Shown here in pieces: positions 24,408-33,089 of a stretch of DNA of 64,000 nt. Each line of letters starts with the position of its first letter. Position 1 is the first letter of the stretch. The notes below the pieces were generated by a model. That model was not told where the DNA came from. It was given only the letters and a program-made list of their open reading frames with translations, and did no database searches. Source of the DNA: Prevotella sp. (GTDB lineage Bacteria; Bacteroidota; Bacteroidia; Bacteroidales; Bacteroidaceae); the NCBI GenBank assembly GCA_017619275.1, contig JAFZSR010000031.1:1-64000 (forward strand), in the 5' to 3' direction. A program made the translations under genes and the position numbers.

Positions 24408-27400
24408 TTACTCACTAACCTTGAAATAGTACTTCAGTGTGAACACCATGCCAGCATAGTCAACGGCGCTGTAAAGCATCTCGTAGGTATAGCCTGCCTT
24501 GCCCTGGAACTCGATGAAGCTGGTGAAGCCACCATCGATAACCTCCTTCAGGTTGGGCTGAGCATTAGCCTGGTCGAGAATAGCCTTGCAAGTGGGATCG
24601 CCTTCCTTGGCACTGACACCATCCTTCGAAACGTTGGTCACAGCCAGGAACTTCTTATAGGCGGGCGACACGATTTCGGCAGTATAGGTAGTGGGGAAGA
24701 GCAGCATGCTGGTGCCCTTAATCTCAGCAGGAACCTTAGCCGAACGGCTCAAGCGACGATAGCCATCCTCGCTCTTGATAAGCATCATGGGCTGCACGTA
24801 CTTGTTGGGGTTCAGATACTTCTTATAGCGGTTGTAAATCTTGTCGAAGTACTCGCTGATATTGGTCTTGGCCTTATCGGCAATCACAGAGGGCTTGATG
24901 TCTCTCAGGTCGTTCAGGAACTGAGCGATGTCATCGAGATAGAGGTTAATCTGTTCACGGATGTGATCCATCTCATCCTGCTTGTCTCTGTCGTAGTAGT
25001 AGTTGGCCAGACGCTGCAACTCCTCGCTGATATCGTAGGAAATGCAGAGCTTCACCTTACCAGCGAAATCAGGATCGGGAACAATCTCAATCTTCACGCG
25101 CACATCGGCGGGATGAATCTGATGGATATTGCCGTTGGAGTCGTAAGCGTGCCATGTGGGAACATTCACCCAAACCACCTTAGGACCAGCCTCCCAGAGA
25201 TACATGCTTGTGAGATAGACATTGAACTTGGCCACGATGGCATTGGGATTCACCTCGCCGTCGCCATCCAGATCCTCGAAGTCCTCAAATTCGATAGACT
25301 CGATTTCATAGTCGATGAAGCGCAACTCGGGGAATCCAGCGCAAGCCTTGTCAATCAGACGGTCGATAAAGTCCTCAGCCAGACCGAGTCCAAAGGTCAT
25401 CTCGTCGAGATCCTTACCCCAAGCAAACGAGAGGGGCTTCACAGTGGCGGGAGCGAGAGCGTACTGCGAAACAACGCTCTTGGTGCCAAACTCGTCGGAC
25501 CAAGTGGCCTTGATGGCGTATGCCTGAAGCACGCGGCTGATGTTGGTGTAAACAGCCTCGGTGAGCTTGTGGAGGTCGAAGCCATTCTCATAATCCTTCA
25601 AATCGTTAATGGCATCCTTCAGTGACTGGATGTTGACTTTGATGCGATGAGCCTTATCGATGTCCGCAAGCTTGAAGGTAGCCTTTGTCTCATAGAAGCC
25701 ATTCTCGCTCTGCTCGCCGCTGAAACCACCACGAGTATAGCCGAACCACAAGGTGTGGTCGCTCTTCTTCAAGGGGCTCAATTCGATGGGCGAAGAGAAG
25801 TTGTTGCTGTTGATGAGCTCAAACTTTGTGCCTGTGAAATCACGGTTGGTAGGATTGATGGTAAGATAGAGCGTACCGGCATTGCCCTCAGCATCGTCGT
25901 TGTTGATGAACTGCTGCTGAGCAGGCATGTTGATATAACCGGGAACATCCTCCAAGGCGCCAATCATAGCAATATCCTCAGCGGTGATGAGCTTATACTG
26001 CTCAGCCTCGGGAATAGCATAGTAAACGGGACGATCGGTGGGGAACAACAGACCATTGTCGCTGGTGTTGCCATGGAAGGCCATGAGCACGTTGCTCTGG
26101 ATGCCGAACGGGATATTCAGTTCACCGAACATGGGGTTGTCGGTGCCGTTAAGCTCGATGCCAGTAATGAACTTAGCCATCACGTTCTTCACAGTTGCGG
26201 TGAGGGCATCAATGGCTTCCTTATTCTCCTGCACTTTAGTAGAAAGATTGGTGAGTTCGGTATTCAGTCTGGTCAGTTCAGGCAACACATCATTGGCCAT
26301 CTGGGTCATCAAAGTGCTGATGTTTCCAGCGTTAATTTCGATGTTTTCAGCATTCGTGCTAATGCCTTCGGCCAAACCGCTGATGGTCTCCAACATCTCG
26401 TTGTGCAGTCTGTCGGCCTCTTCCTTGTTTGCTTTCACCACATCCTGCAAATCAACAAGCTCCTGAAGAGTAGTGGCCAAATCTTCCTTCAGCACTTCCA
26501 CGTCGGAAGCCGTGTTGTCGGCGAGTTCCTTCAAATCAGTGTAAAGGTCGGTGAGGTTAGTGATGAGCTGATAGTTTGTATTTGCCTGAATGTAGGCATC
26601 ACTTGCAACTGTTTCAACATCTCCTACGCGGCCTTCCAGAATGCCGTAGTTAGTCTCAAGGGTGCCCACACGTCCTTCAAGAACGGGATAGTCTGCCAGC
26701 AGCTGGTCAACATCGCTACGGAGAGTGGTGATATTCTTCTCGTTAGCCTTAGCCTTGGTCAAAGCCTCTTCTGCAATCCGCGTGCCAGCCTTAGCTGAAT
26801 CCAAGGCTTCGCCAGCCAGCTTGTTGGCATCATCAGCCAGCTTGTAAGCGTCATCAGCACGCTCCATGGCTTTCTTAGCCAAAGAATCTGCCTTGAAGAT
26901 GGCGATGTTGGCCTCCTTAATCTTCTGATCGATTATAACGACAGCCTTAGTGATGGAATCGGTGGCCAGGTTATAGTAATACTGATCCTGGGTGTCAATG
27001 TAATTCCTGAGATTCACGTTATTGTAGATAATGCTGTCAAGCGTCTGCGAGAGGTTGCTTTCAGTGTTCTGAAGCAGATTAATGATGGTCTGCTCCAAAG
27101 CATCAGCTTGGACATACTGCTTCATCTGGTCCTCCAAGTTCCTCTTTAGACGTGCAAGCAAGGTGTCTACCTCTTCACTCGTGTAGTAGTTACTGAACCG
27201 TTCATTAAGCACGCTGTCAACCTGTGCCTTGGTGTAGCAATTGTTCAACTTGGCCCAAATTGCGTCTGTTTTTTGATTAATCTCAGTCTTTGTGTAATAA
27301 TCACCAAACTTAGTCTCAATTTTGGTCAAAGAATCCTTGAATGTTTGAAGGGTGACGTACTCGTTGAACTTGTTGTTAACATAAATCCTGAAATTTGCGC

Positions 27401-27605
27401 AACTATCTTTGCATGCATTCAGGGATTTCTGCAACTCAGCAATCAACTTCTCCAAGTCAGCTTTCTGCTGAGCGAGCAGATCGTTCATCTGTCCTTCCAA
27501 GGCCCCGATCTTTTCTTCGTCGTAGTCCTTACAAGAAACCATTGAGCCCGTGAAGCCCACAAAGAGGGCTACCATGAGCAATCCATTAATAAATTTCCTT
27601 TTCAT
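24408..27605 (-). CDS. Long coiled-coil lipoprotein of unknown function
   Basis: A 1065-residue lipoprotein: lipobox GSMVSC with Cys25, then KDYDEE, an acidic surface-export-like tag. Residues about 30-480 are dominated by heptad-like, charged helical sequence (GALEGQMNDLLAQQKADLEK; AKKAMERADDAYKLADDANK), predicting a very long coiled coil. The C-terminal half is globular and beta-rich and was not assigned. Proteins of this layout occur next to OmpA-family genes in Bacteroidales, but I know of no assigned function. It may be a surface stalk or a tether between the envelope and an external partner. Two ATGs are possible (27611 and 27605); MKRKF at 27605 is the more typical lipoprotein start. 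Confidence 0.75.
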   Translation of the reverse strand: MKRKFINGLLMVALFVGFTGSMVSCKDYDEEKIGALEGQMNDLLAQQKADLEKLIAELQKSLNACKDSCANFRIYVNNKFNEYVTLQTFKDSLTKIETKFGDYYTKTEINQKTDAIWAKLNNCYTKAQVDSVLNERFSNYYTSEEVDTLLARLKRNLEDQMKQYVQADALEQTIINLLQNTESNLSQTLDSIIYNNVNLRNYIDTQDQYYYNLATDSITKAVVIIDQKIKEANIAIFKADSLAKKAMERADDAYKLADDANKLAGEALDSAKAGTRIAEEALTKAKANEKNITTLRSDVDQLLADYPVLEGRVGTLETNYGILEGRVGDVETVASDAYIQANTNYQLITNLTDLYTDLKELADNTASDVEVLKEDLATTLQELVDLQDVVKANKEEADRLHNEMLETISGLAEGISTNAENIEINAGNISTLMTQMANDVLPELTRLNTELTNLSTKVQENKEAIDALTATVKNVMAKFITGIELNGTDNPMFGELNIPFGIQSNVLMAFHGNTSDNGLLFPTDRPVYYAIPEAEQYKLITAEDIAMIGALEDVPGYINMPAQQQFINNDDAEGNAGTLYLTINPTNRDFTGTKFELINSNNFSSPIELSPLKKSDHTLWFGYTRGGFSGEQSENGFYETKATFKLADIDKAHRIKVNIQSLKDAINDLKDYENGFDLHKLTEAVYTNISRVLQAYAIKATWSDEFGTKSVVSQYALAPATVKPLSFAWGKDLDEMTFGLGLAEDFIDRLIDKACAGFPELRFIDYEIESIEFEDFEDLDGDGEVNPNAIVAKFNVYLTSMYLWEAGPKVVWVNVPTWHAYDSNGNIHQIHPADVRVKIEIVPDPDFAGKVKLCISYDISEELQRLANYYYDRDKQDEMDHIREQINLYLDDIAQFLNDLRDIKPSVIADKAKTNISEYFDKIYNRYKKYLNPNKYVQPMMLIKSEDGYRRLSRSAKVPAEIKGTSMLLFPTTYTAEIVSPAYKKFLAVTNVSKDGVSAKEGDPTCKAILDQANAQPNLKEVIDGGFTSFIEFQGKAGYTYEMLYSAVDYAGMVFTLKYYFKVSE

Positions 27606-27672
27606 GAACATAAAATTTATATAATTAATACTTAAATTTGTTGAATCGATACTATGAGTGCAATTTTCGTGG

Positions 27673-27680
27673 CAAAGTTA
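27673..27680 (-). promoter_or_regulatory. Promoter -7 box for the coiled-coil/OmpA operon
   Basis: On the minus strand it reads TAACTTTG, matching TAnnTTTG, 67 bases upstream of the ATG at 27605. The -33 element is weak. Confidence 0.55.
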
Positions 27681-27828
27681 AGCATTTTTTCACAACCCGC
27701 CAAGAAAATCTCTATTTTTCTTTAAAAAAAAAATTATATCCGTGTCTTTTTCGATGATTATTCAAGCAGTTGGGGGCGTAATTTGGGGGTTCTGGCCGCT
27801 ATCGTGTAAAAAGGGCATACGGTTTTTG

Positions 27829-27895
27829 AAATTTTGGCGTACGACTTTTTTCAAAAAGTGAACGCCTTTTTGAAAAAAGTCGTACGCCAAAATTT
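27829..27895. terminator. Perfect 30-bp inverted repeat downstream of mutL
   Basis: The arms at 27829-27858 and 27866-27895 are perfectly complementary over 30 bases, with the 7-base loop tgaacgc. It lies 62 bases beyond the mutL stop, so termination of the guaB-to-mutL transcript is a plausible role. The stem is longer than needed for a terminator, so it could instead be a mobile or REP-like palindrome. The rest of the 351-base gap (27606-27956) holds only the promoter at 27673-27680. Confidence 0.65.
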
Positions 27896-27956
27896 AGAGG
27901 GGTATTTCCGAGGATGCCATCTTCACTCAAAGCCTTTAAAAACCTATTGTTTTTCT

Positions 27957-29765
27957 TCACACCAGCAACTGTTCGATGTCGCTCTGTGGCAATATGCACA
28001 AGATGAGTTTGCCGTCGGGCGTGTAGTTGGGATTGGAACAAGCGAAAAGCTCGTTGACCACGCGCTCCATCTCGTCGTTGGAGAGTACCTGTCCGTATGC
28101 GATGGCGGTGTTGCGAGCCAGACTGAGTGCCAGCGAAGCCCTCATTTCGTCGACACTCTCGTTCCTACCCTGCTCTGCTGCATCGCTAACCACATTGCGC
28201 AGCAGCGAGAGCGCATCGACGCCCTCGATGCCGGCAGGGACACCATTGACGGCATAGCTGCCGCCGCCCAGCGGACTGACATCGAACCCTATGAGAGCCA
28301 GCTGGGGCAGGAGTTGCTGCATCAGCACGGCATCCGACTGGGAGAACTGCACCATTTCAGGGAAGAGCAATCGCTGGGTGCTGGCCGTCTTCTGTCGAAA
28401 GTGCTCCATGAAACGCTCATAACAGATGCGCACGTCGGCCCGGTGCTGGTCGATAATCATCAGGCCCGACTTCACTGCCGTCATGACGTAACGCCCTTTA
28501 TACTGATAGTGCTGGGGCGACTTCTCGGCTATGAGGGGAGCCGCAGGCTCTTCCTCGGGGAAGAGCGATGGCATGTCGGGCTCCATACGGCTATTGGTGA
28601 GGGGGTGCTTCGGCTCCATGAAGTCACCAATATGTGCGTTGCCCCCAGCCGAGGAATGGAAGGGATTGTAGGCGGGATTATAGCGCACCTGCGGACTGCT
28701 GACGGCATCGCGCTGAGGGTCGAAGACGGGGATGTCGGGGCGTCCCTCTGTGTCGAAGTCGATGGTGGGGATGTCGCAAAAACGCCCCAGTGCATCTTTG
28801 ACAGCAGCTGTGAGAATCTGGTAAATGCCCTGCTCGTTCTCGAACTTTATCTCGGTCTTTGTGGGATGGATGTTCACATCGATGTCGGCCGGGCTGACAT
28901 CGAAATAGATGAAATAAGGAGCTTGCATGCCCTCGGCCACCAGACGCTCGTAGGCTCCCACAACAGCTCGATGAAAATAGGGATGACGCATGTAGCGACC
29001 ATTGACGAAGAAGCTAGTTGGTGCGCCCTTCTTCCTGGCCGATTCGGGCTTGCCCACAAAACCAGTAATGCGACATAATGGTGTATCGACCTGCAGCGAC
29101 AACAGTTCCTGACTGAGTTTCTTGCCATAGACATCGACGATGCGCTGCTTCAAAGTGGCCGCCCGTAAGCAGAGCAGCTCCTGCTGGTTACTGTAGAGCG
29201 TGAACGATATATCGGGATAGACCAAGGCTATGCGCTCGAAGGCCGTGAGAATGTTACTCAGCTCGGTGGCGTTGGTCTTCAGGAACTTTCGTCGTGCGGG
29301 CACATTGAAGAACAGGTTGTCGACCCGGAAATTGCTGCCAACAGGACAGGCCACCGGCTCCTGACTGACCACCCGCGACCCATGCAGGGTGAGACAGGTG
29401 CCCACCTCGTCGGATGCCATGCGGGTGGTGAGCACCACCTGTGCCACAGCGGCTATCGACGGTAGGGCCTCGCCACGGAAGCCCATGGTGGTGAGGGCAA
29501 AGAGGTCGTCGGCCTGGCGTATCTTCGAAGTGGCATGACGCTCGAAGGCCAAACGGGCATCTGTCTCCGACATGCCACAGCCATCGTCTATGACCTGTAT
29601 CGACGTGCGTCCAGCATCGACCACCATTACCTGTATGTTGCGGGCGCCAGCATCAACGGCATTCTCTACCAATTCCTTGATGACCGAGGCAGGGCGCTGA
29701 ATGACCTCGCCTGCAGCAATCTGATTGGCTACGGAGTCGGGAAGCAGTTGGATTATATCAGGCAT
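27957..29765 (-). CDS. mutL: DNA mismatch repair protein MutL
   Basis: A 602-residue MutL. The N-terminal GHKL ATPase is intact: [12 protein letters not shown] (motif I), DDGCGM (motif II) and [16 protein letters not shown] (motif III), followed by the transducer domain. The C-terminal dimerisation domain covers about the last 190 residues. At the place of the endonuclease metal motif DQHAxxExxxxE it reads [12 protein letters not shown], lacking the key glutamate, so nicking activity by that motif is doubtful. MutL links MutS mismatch recognition to strand removal. It is the last gene of the guaB-ppi-ppi-ostA-small gene operon, 15 bp after the small membrane protein gene. Confidence 0.95.
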   Translation of the reverse strand: MPDIIQLLPDSVANQIAAGEVIQRPASVIKELVENAVDAGARNIQVMVVDAGRTSIQVIDDGCGMSETDARLAFERHATSKIRQADDLFALTTMGFRGEALPSIAAVAQVVLTTRMASDEVGTCLTLHGSRVVSQEPVACPVGSNFRVDNLFFNVPARRKFLKTNATELSNILTAFERIALVYPDISFTLYSNQQELLCLRAATLKQRIVDVYGKKLSQELLSLQVDTPLCRITGFVGKPESARKKGAPTSFFVNGRYMRHPYFHRAVVGAYERLVAEGMQAPYFIYFDVSPADIDVNIHPTKTEIKFENEQGIYQILTAAVKDALGRFCDIPTIDFDTEGRPDIPVFDPQRDAVSSPQVRYNPAYNPFHSSAGGNAHIGDFMEPKHPLTNSRMEPDMPSLFPEEEPAAPLIAEKSPQHYQYKGRYVMTAVKSGLMIIDQHRADVRICYERFMEHFRQKTASTQRLLFPEMVQFSQSDAVLMQQLLPQLALIGFDVSPLGGGSYAVNGVPAGIEGVDALSLLRNVVSDAAEQGRNESVDEMRASLALSLARNTAIAYGQVLSNDEMERVVNELFACSNPNYTPDGKLILCILPQSDIEQLLV

Positions 29766-29780
29766 GAGAGTAATTAATTG

Positions 29781-30017
29781 CTAAGTAAAGATAATGAGAA
29801 GGAGTGAAGCTAAAAGAATGATGATGACAGAAAGGAGCATGGGAATACTGACAGTGGGCATCCCCCCACCCTTCTCCCTTGAAGCACTGAACGACAGTCG
29901 GGCCATTCCTTCTTGAGTGCTGGCAGTACCCGCCACACGGCGCTCGACCTGGTCCAAGCGCTCGCGATGCTCATCTATGTAGATTGGCTTAAGGCTGAAC
30001 GGTCTCGGTTTCTTCAT
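29781..30017 (-). CDS. Small single-pass membrane protein
   Basis: A 78-residue protein with a charged N-terminus (MKKPRPFSLKPIYIDEHRER) and one C-terminal transmembrane helix (IPMLLSVIIILLASLLLIIF). The ATG at 30017 gives a 29-bp overlap with the end of the OstA-like gene; the longer frame starting at 30095 would lie deep within that gene and is rejected. A similar small protein between ostA-like and mutL genes is, as far as I recall, conserved in Bacteroidales, which supports it as a real gene. Function unknown; an envelope role with OstA or the isomerases is only a guess. Confidence 0.65.
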   Translation of the reverse strand: MKKPRPFSLKPIYIDEHRERLDQVERRVAGTASTQEGMARLSFSASREKGGGMPTVSIPMLLSVIIILLASLLLIIFT

Positions 30018-31599
30018 CTTCTTTCTTCTTGCCGCGCCAAATGAAAATATCGTCCTTCGAAACGGGCCGTACATAGTCGTACCAGGCAAAACCATCGAGA
30101 TAACGGTTCTTGGGCGGTATCTGCGACATAGGATACATCGTGCCGTCGGACTTCGGCGCCCAGATGCGACTCAGCTTGCCCACGCTGTCCATAAACATGC
30201 GCAGTTGGCTGGTCTCCATGTACACCAACCCCACAAAGCTGCTGTCAGCCTTGTCCTCGGGATAGTACACCGTGACGACATTGTCCTTGGCCTGAGCTTC
30301 GTGGATGCGTCCGTCGACGAAAAAGGCAAACATTTCCTTCGACGACACCTGGTTGTAGCATTTCTCCTCGTGCAACTCCTCAATGGAGAAAGCATTGTCG
30401 ATGACGTGTGCATGGTCGATGAGCGAATCTTTCATGAACACTTGTATCACATCGCCCACCAACTGCTGGTTCATGTTCCAGGTGATGGGGTCGTTGTACA
30501 TCGTCATGCAAGAGTCGAGCGATGAGTAGACCAGCGAGTCGCACACAGCTTGAATATCTATACGGTACGCGCGAACCTTATTATACGCGTGTAACACGCG
30601 ATAAACGGAGTCGGTATTAAGATTGTAGGAAAACACTTTGATGGTATCGCCATGCACAAAGAGCGAATCGCGCTGCGAATAGTCGATGGCCAAAGCATTA
30701 TCGGTGCAGACTGCATAGCCGATACTGTCTTCGTAATGGCCATAGTCGCACATCAGGATGCTTTTGTTCACGGTGTCTTTGAAGACCACGTTCATGTAAG
30801 CCTCACTGACACCCGTCTTACCATTATGCCACAGGCTGTCGCCCACCAACGTGCGTCCTTGGTTGTCGAGGCGTGAGCGGTTGAGCAACTCCGACTCTTC
30901 GGTCACGGTGTTATAATAGCCCAGCTCAGAGTAGATGTGGCTGCGCCCCGAGGTGATGTTACTGGGCCCTACAATATGAGCTCGCTTCACCTTTGTGTCG
31001 TAATACAACGAATCGGTGGTGAGATGGAACTGCTTGTCAATCATATCTACCGCATAGTAGAAAATGGCCATTTTCGTGTCGGTGTGGTACTCGCCCCAGT
31101 CGCTGGTGAGTGTCGTTCCCCCATCAATGAGTTTACCGCCATCCTGAAAATAACCCAGGCTCCAAATACGGTCATAATACAGCTCGTCGGTGTAGAGGGT
31201 CGTCTTGCGGTGGCGCAGCACCACATTGTCGCGTGCCTCCAGCATCTGCTGGTTGCCGTCGTAGTAGCCCTGGTCGCTGGTGAGCGAGAGGGTATCGCCC
31301 TGCACCATACGCACATGTCCCCAAGCCTCGAAGCTGTTGCTCGTCTCGAAGAAATTGGCGCTGTCACAGTAGAGACGTGCGCCGTCGTGCTCGAACTCCA
31401 CATTGCCGCGCAGCACCTGCGCGTCGTTGTTGCGCCAGCGGTCGTAGCGCAGTTCGTCGGCATGGATGAGGTAGATGCGCTTAGGGTCGCTCTTTGGCGG
31501 TGCAGCTGCGGGCCGCAACAATGTTGCGGCATAGGACACCAGCACACAAAGAGCACACAGAAGCACCGTTGTGATGCTTCTGCCTACCTTAATTTGCAT
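29989..31599 (-). CDS. OstA/LptA-like lipopolysaccharide transport-type protein
   Basis: A 536-residue exported protein with an N-terminal hydrophobic signal (ITTVLLCALCVLVSYAA). The body is built of repeated beta-strand units of the OstA/LptA fold: LIHADELRYDRWRNNDAQVL, RGNVEFEHDGARLYCDSANF, then EAWGHVRMVQGDTLSLTSDQ. These units form the periplasmic beta-taco that carries lipopolysaccharide to the outer membrane. It is longer than E. coli LptA (about 185 residues), as is usual in Bacteroidota, where the family is annotated OstA-like. The ATG at 31599 was chosen because agaagga lies 5 bases upstream (31605-31611); the start at 31623 is a GTG. It sits with two SurA-like isomerases, which fits outer-membrane biogenesis. 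Confidence 0.86.
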   Translation of the reverse strand: MQIKVGRSITTVLLCALCVLVSYAATLLRPAAAPPKSDPKRIYLIHADELRYDRWRNNDAQVLRGNVEFEHDGARLYCDSANFFETSNSFEAWGHVRMVQGDTLSLTSDQGYYDGNQQMLEARDNVVLRHRKTTLYTDELYYDRIWSLGYFQDGGKLIDGGTTLTSDWGEYHTDTKMAIFYYAVDMIDKQFHLTTDSLYYDTKVKRAHIVGPSNITSGRSHIYSELGYYNTVTEESELLNRSRLDNQGRTLVGDSLWHNGKTGVSEAYMNVVFKDTVNKSILMCDYGHYEDSIGYAVCTDNALAIDYSQRDSLFVHGDTIKVFSYNLNTDSVYRVLHAYNKVRAYRIDIQAVCDSLVYSSLDSCMTMYNDPITWNMNQQLVGDVIQVFMKDSLIDHAHVIDNAFSIEELHEEKCYNQVSSKEMFAFFVDGRIHEAQAKDNVVTVYYPEDKADSSFVGLVYMETSQLRMFMDSVGKLSRIWAPKSDGTMYPMSQIPPKNRYLDGFAWYDYVRPVSKDDIFIWRGKKKEDEETETVQP

Positions 31600-31631
31600 A
31601 TATGTCCTTCTGTGATTTCTCACCTCTCACT

Positions 31632-33089
31632 TCATCTAATCCAGCCTTCGTATTCAAACTGACAGTCGCGATACTGGTCGTTCAGCCTGACGTAGGTACT
31701 CTTTATTTTCTTCACCACCCAGTCGTGCAGAAACTCGGTTCGCCGCCGGTTGAGCACCAAGTCTTTCATCACCTGGAAATCCTCGGTAATGCTGGCCTTA
31801 TGGCCTGGGATTCGGTTCTTCAGCTTCAACACGGCGCAAACGGTCTTGCCCTGCGCGTTCACCATCTGGAAAGGAGCCGAAACCTGGCCGATGCTCAATG
31901 TGTCGGCTACGCGGGCCACTTCCGTCGGCAGCTCCTGCATCTCAAAGCGCGACGACTTCAGCTGTCCGTTTTCGGCCTTGTTGGCCATCAGGCCCAAGTT
32001 GTTGCGTGTGTCCTTGTCATCAGAGAAAATCGACACCGCATCCTCGAAAGTATAGGCTTTGTCCTCGAACAGTTGCTTGAAGGGAGCTGGTGGCTCTGCA
32101 TTTCTAATGCCATTGGCAATGGTGTCGAGTCTGGCTAGCGAGGCGTTGATGGCAGAGTCGCCCACAATGGGTTTACGCAGGATATGGCGCACCTTTATCT
32201 TGTCGCCACGCTTGTCTACCAGCTGAATGATGTGGAAGCCATATTCCGATTCCACAATTTTCGACACCTTCGTAGGATCGGTGAGGTTAAAAGCTACGGC
32301 TGCAAAAGCGGGATCAAGTTCGATACGTCCCACGTAGTCCATCTCGCCACCTGCACGGCGCGAGCCAGGATCTTCTGAGTAGAGCTTGGCTAAAGTGGAG
32401 AACGAGGTCTCGCCCTTATTCACGCGGTCGGTGTACTCGCGCAGCTCGTCTTTCACACGGTTGATTTCCTCGGCAGTCACGCGGGGTGTCTGGGTGATGA
32501 TTTGCACCTCCACCACCGTGGGCACATAGGGAATGCTGTCTTCAGGCATTTCTTTGAAAAAGCGGCGCACCTCGGCCGGGGTCACGGTGATGTCCTGCAC
32601 CAGCTTTTGCTTCATTCGCTGGATGAGCAGCTGGTCGCGCAGGTCGTCGTGCATAGACTGACGCATCTGACTCAGGCTCTGCTTGCGATATTCTTCCAGT
32701 TTTTCGCGTGAACCGACCTGCTCCACCATGTAATCGATGCGCGACTCCACCTCATTTGCGATGTCGTTCTCGGTCACATCCTTGTCAACGCTGTCAATGA
32801 CGGCCTGATGCAGGAACAGCTTCTGCACGGCAATCTGCTCGGGCACGGCACAATCGGGGTCGCCATTCCAGCGCACGCCCTCCATGGCAGCCTGAATTCG
32901 GCTCACCTCGATGTCGCTCTTCAGGATGGCCTCATCGCCAACCACCCACACCACCTCATCAACGATATTCTTCAGCGAATCGGCAGGGCTAGACAAACTA
33001 GTACGACTAGATAGACTAGAAATACTAGACAGCCCAGGCAAACTCACCGCCAGCAGTAATGCTATGGAGCAAAAAGCATTTTTCTTCAT
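31632..33089 (-). CDS. SurA-like periplasmic peptidyl-prolyl isomerase (second of the pair)
   Basis: A 485-residue exported chaperone/isomerase. After a signal peptide comes a SurA-N-like helical domain (VDEVVWVVGDEAILKSDIEV, then TENDIANEVESRIDYMVEQV). A PPIC/parvulin-type domain follows (about 185-290): EYTDRVNKGETSFSTLAKLY, GGEMDYVGRIELDPAFAAVA, then EYGFHIIQLVDKRGDKIKVR HILRKP. It should help fold outer-membrane proteins. The region after the signal peptide encodes a Ser-rich repeat (SSISSLSSRTSLSS) from five 9-base units at 32989-33033. The ATG at 33089 overlaps the stop of the preceding isomerase by 4 bp. Confidence 0.9.
   Translation of the reverse strand: MKKNAFCSIALLLAVSLPGLSSISSLSSRTSLSSPADSLKNIVDEVVWVVGDEAILKSDIEVSRIQAAMEGVRWNGDPDCAVPEQIAVQKLFLHQAVIDSVDKDVTENDIANEVESRIDYMVEQVGSREKLEEYRKQSLSQMRQSMHDDLRDQLLIQRMKQKLVQDITVTPAEVRRFFKEMPEDSIPYVPTVVEVQIITQTPRVTAEEINRVKDELREYTDRVNKGETSFSTLAKLYSEDPGSRRAGGEMDYVGRIELDPAFAAVAFNLTDPTKVSKIVESEYGFHIIQLVDKRGDKIKVRHILRKPIVGDSAINASLARLDTIANGIRNAEPPAPFKQLFEDKAYTFEDAVSIFSDDKDTRNNLGLMANKAENGQLKSSRFEMQELPTEVARVADTLSIGQVSAPFQMVNAQGKTVCAVLKLKNRIPGHKASITEDFQVMKDLVLNRRRTEFLHDWVVKKIKSTYVRLNDQYRDCQFEYEGWIR
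32989..33033. repeat. Five tandem 9-bp units inside the surA-like gene
   Basis: The word ctag recurs exactly every 9 bases, at 32989, 32998, 33007, 33016 and 33025, with variable bases between. It encodes a Ser-rich stretch just after the signal peptide. In-frame gain or loss of units would not shift the reading frame. Confidence 0.75.

Noticed and set aside
24399..25625. A 408-codon plus-strand frame opposite the coiled-coil lipoprotein
   Set aside because: Leu/Val/Asp/His-rich antisense of charged helical coding, with no motif and no promoter.
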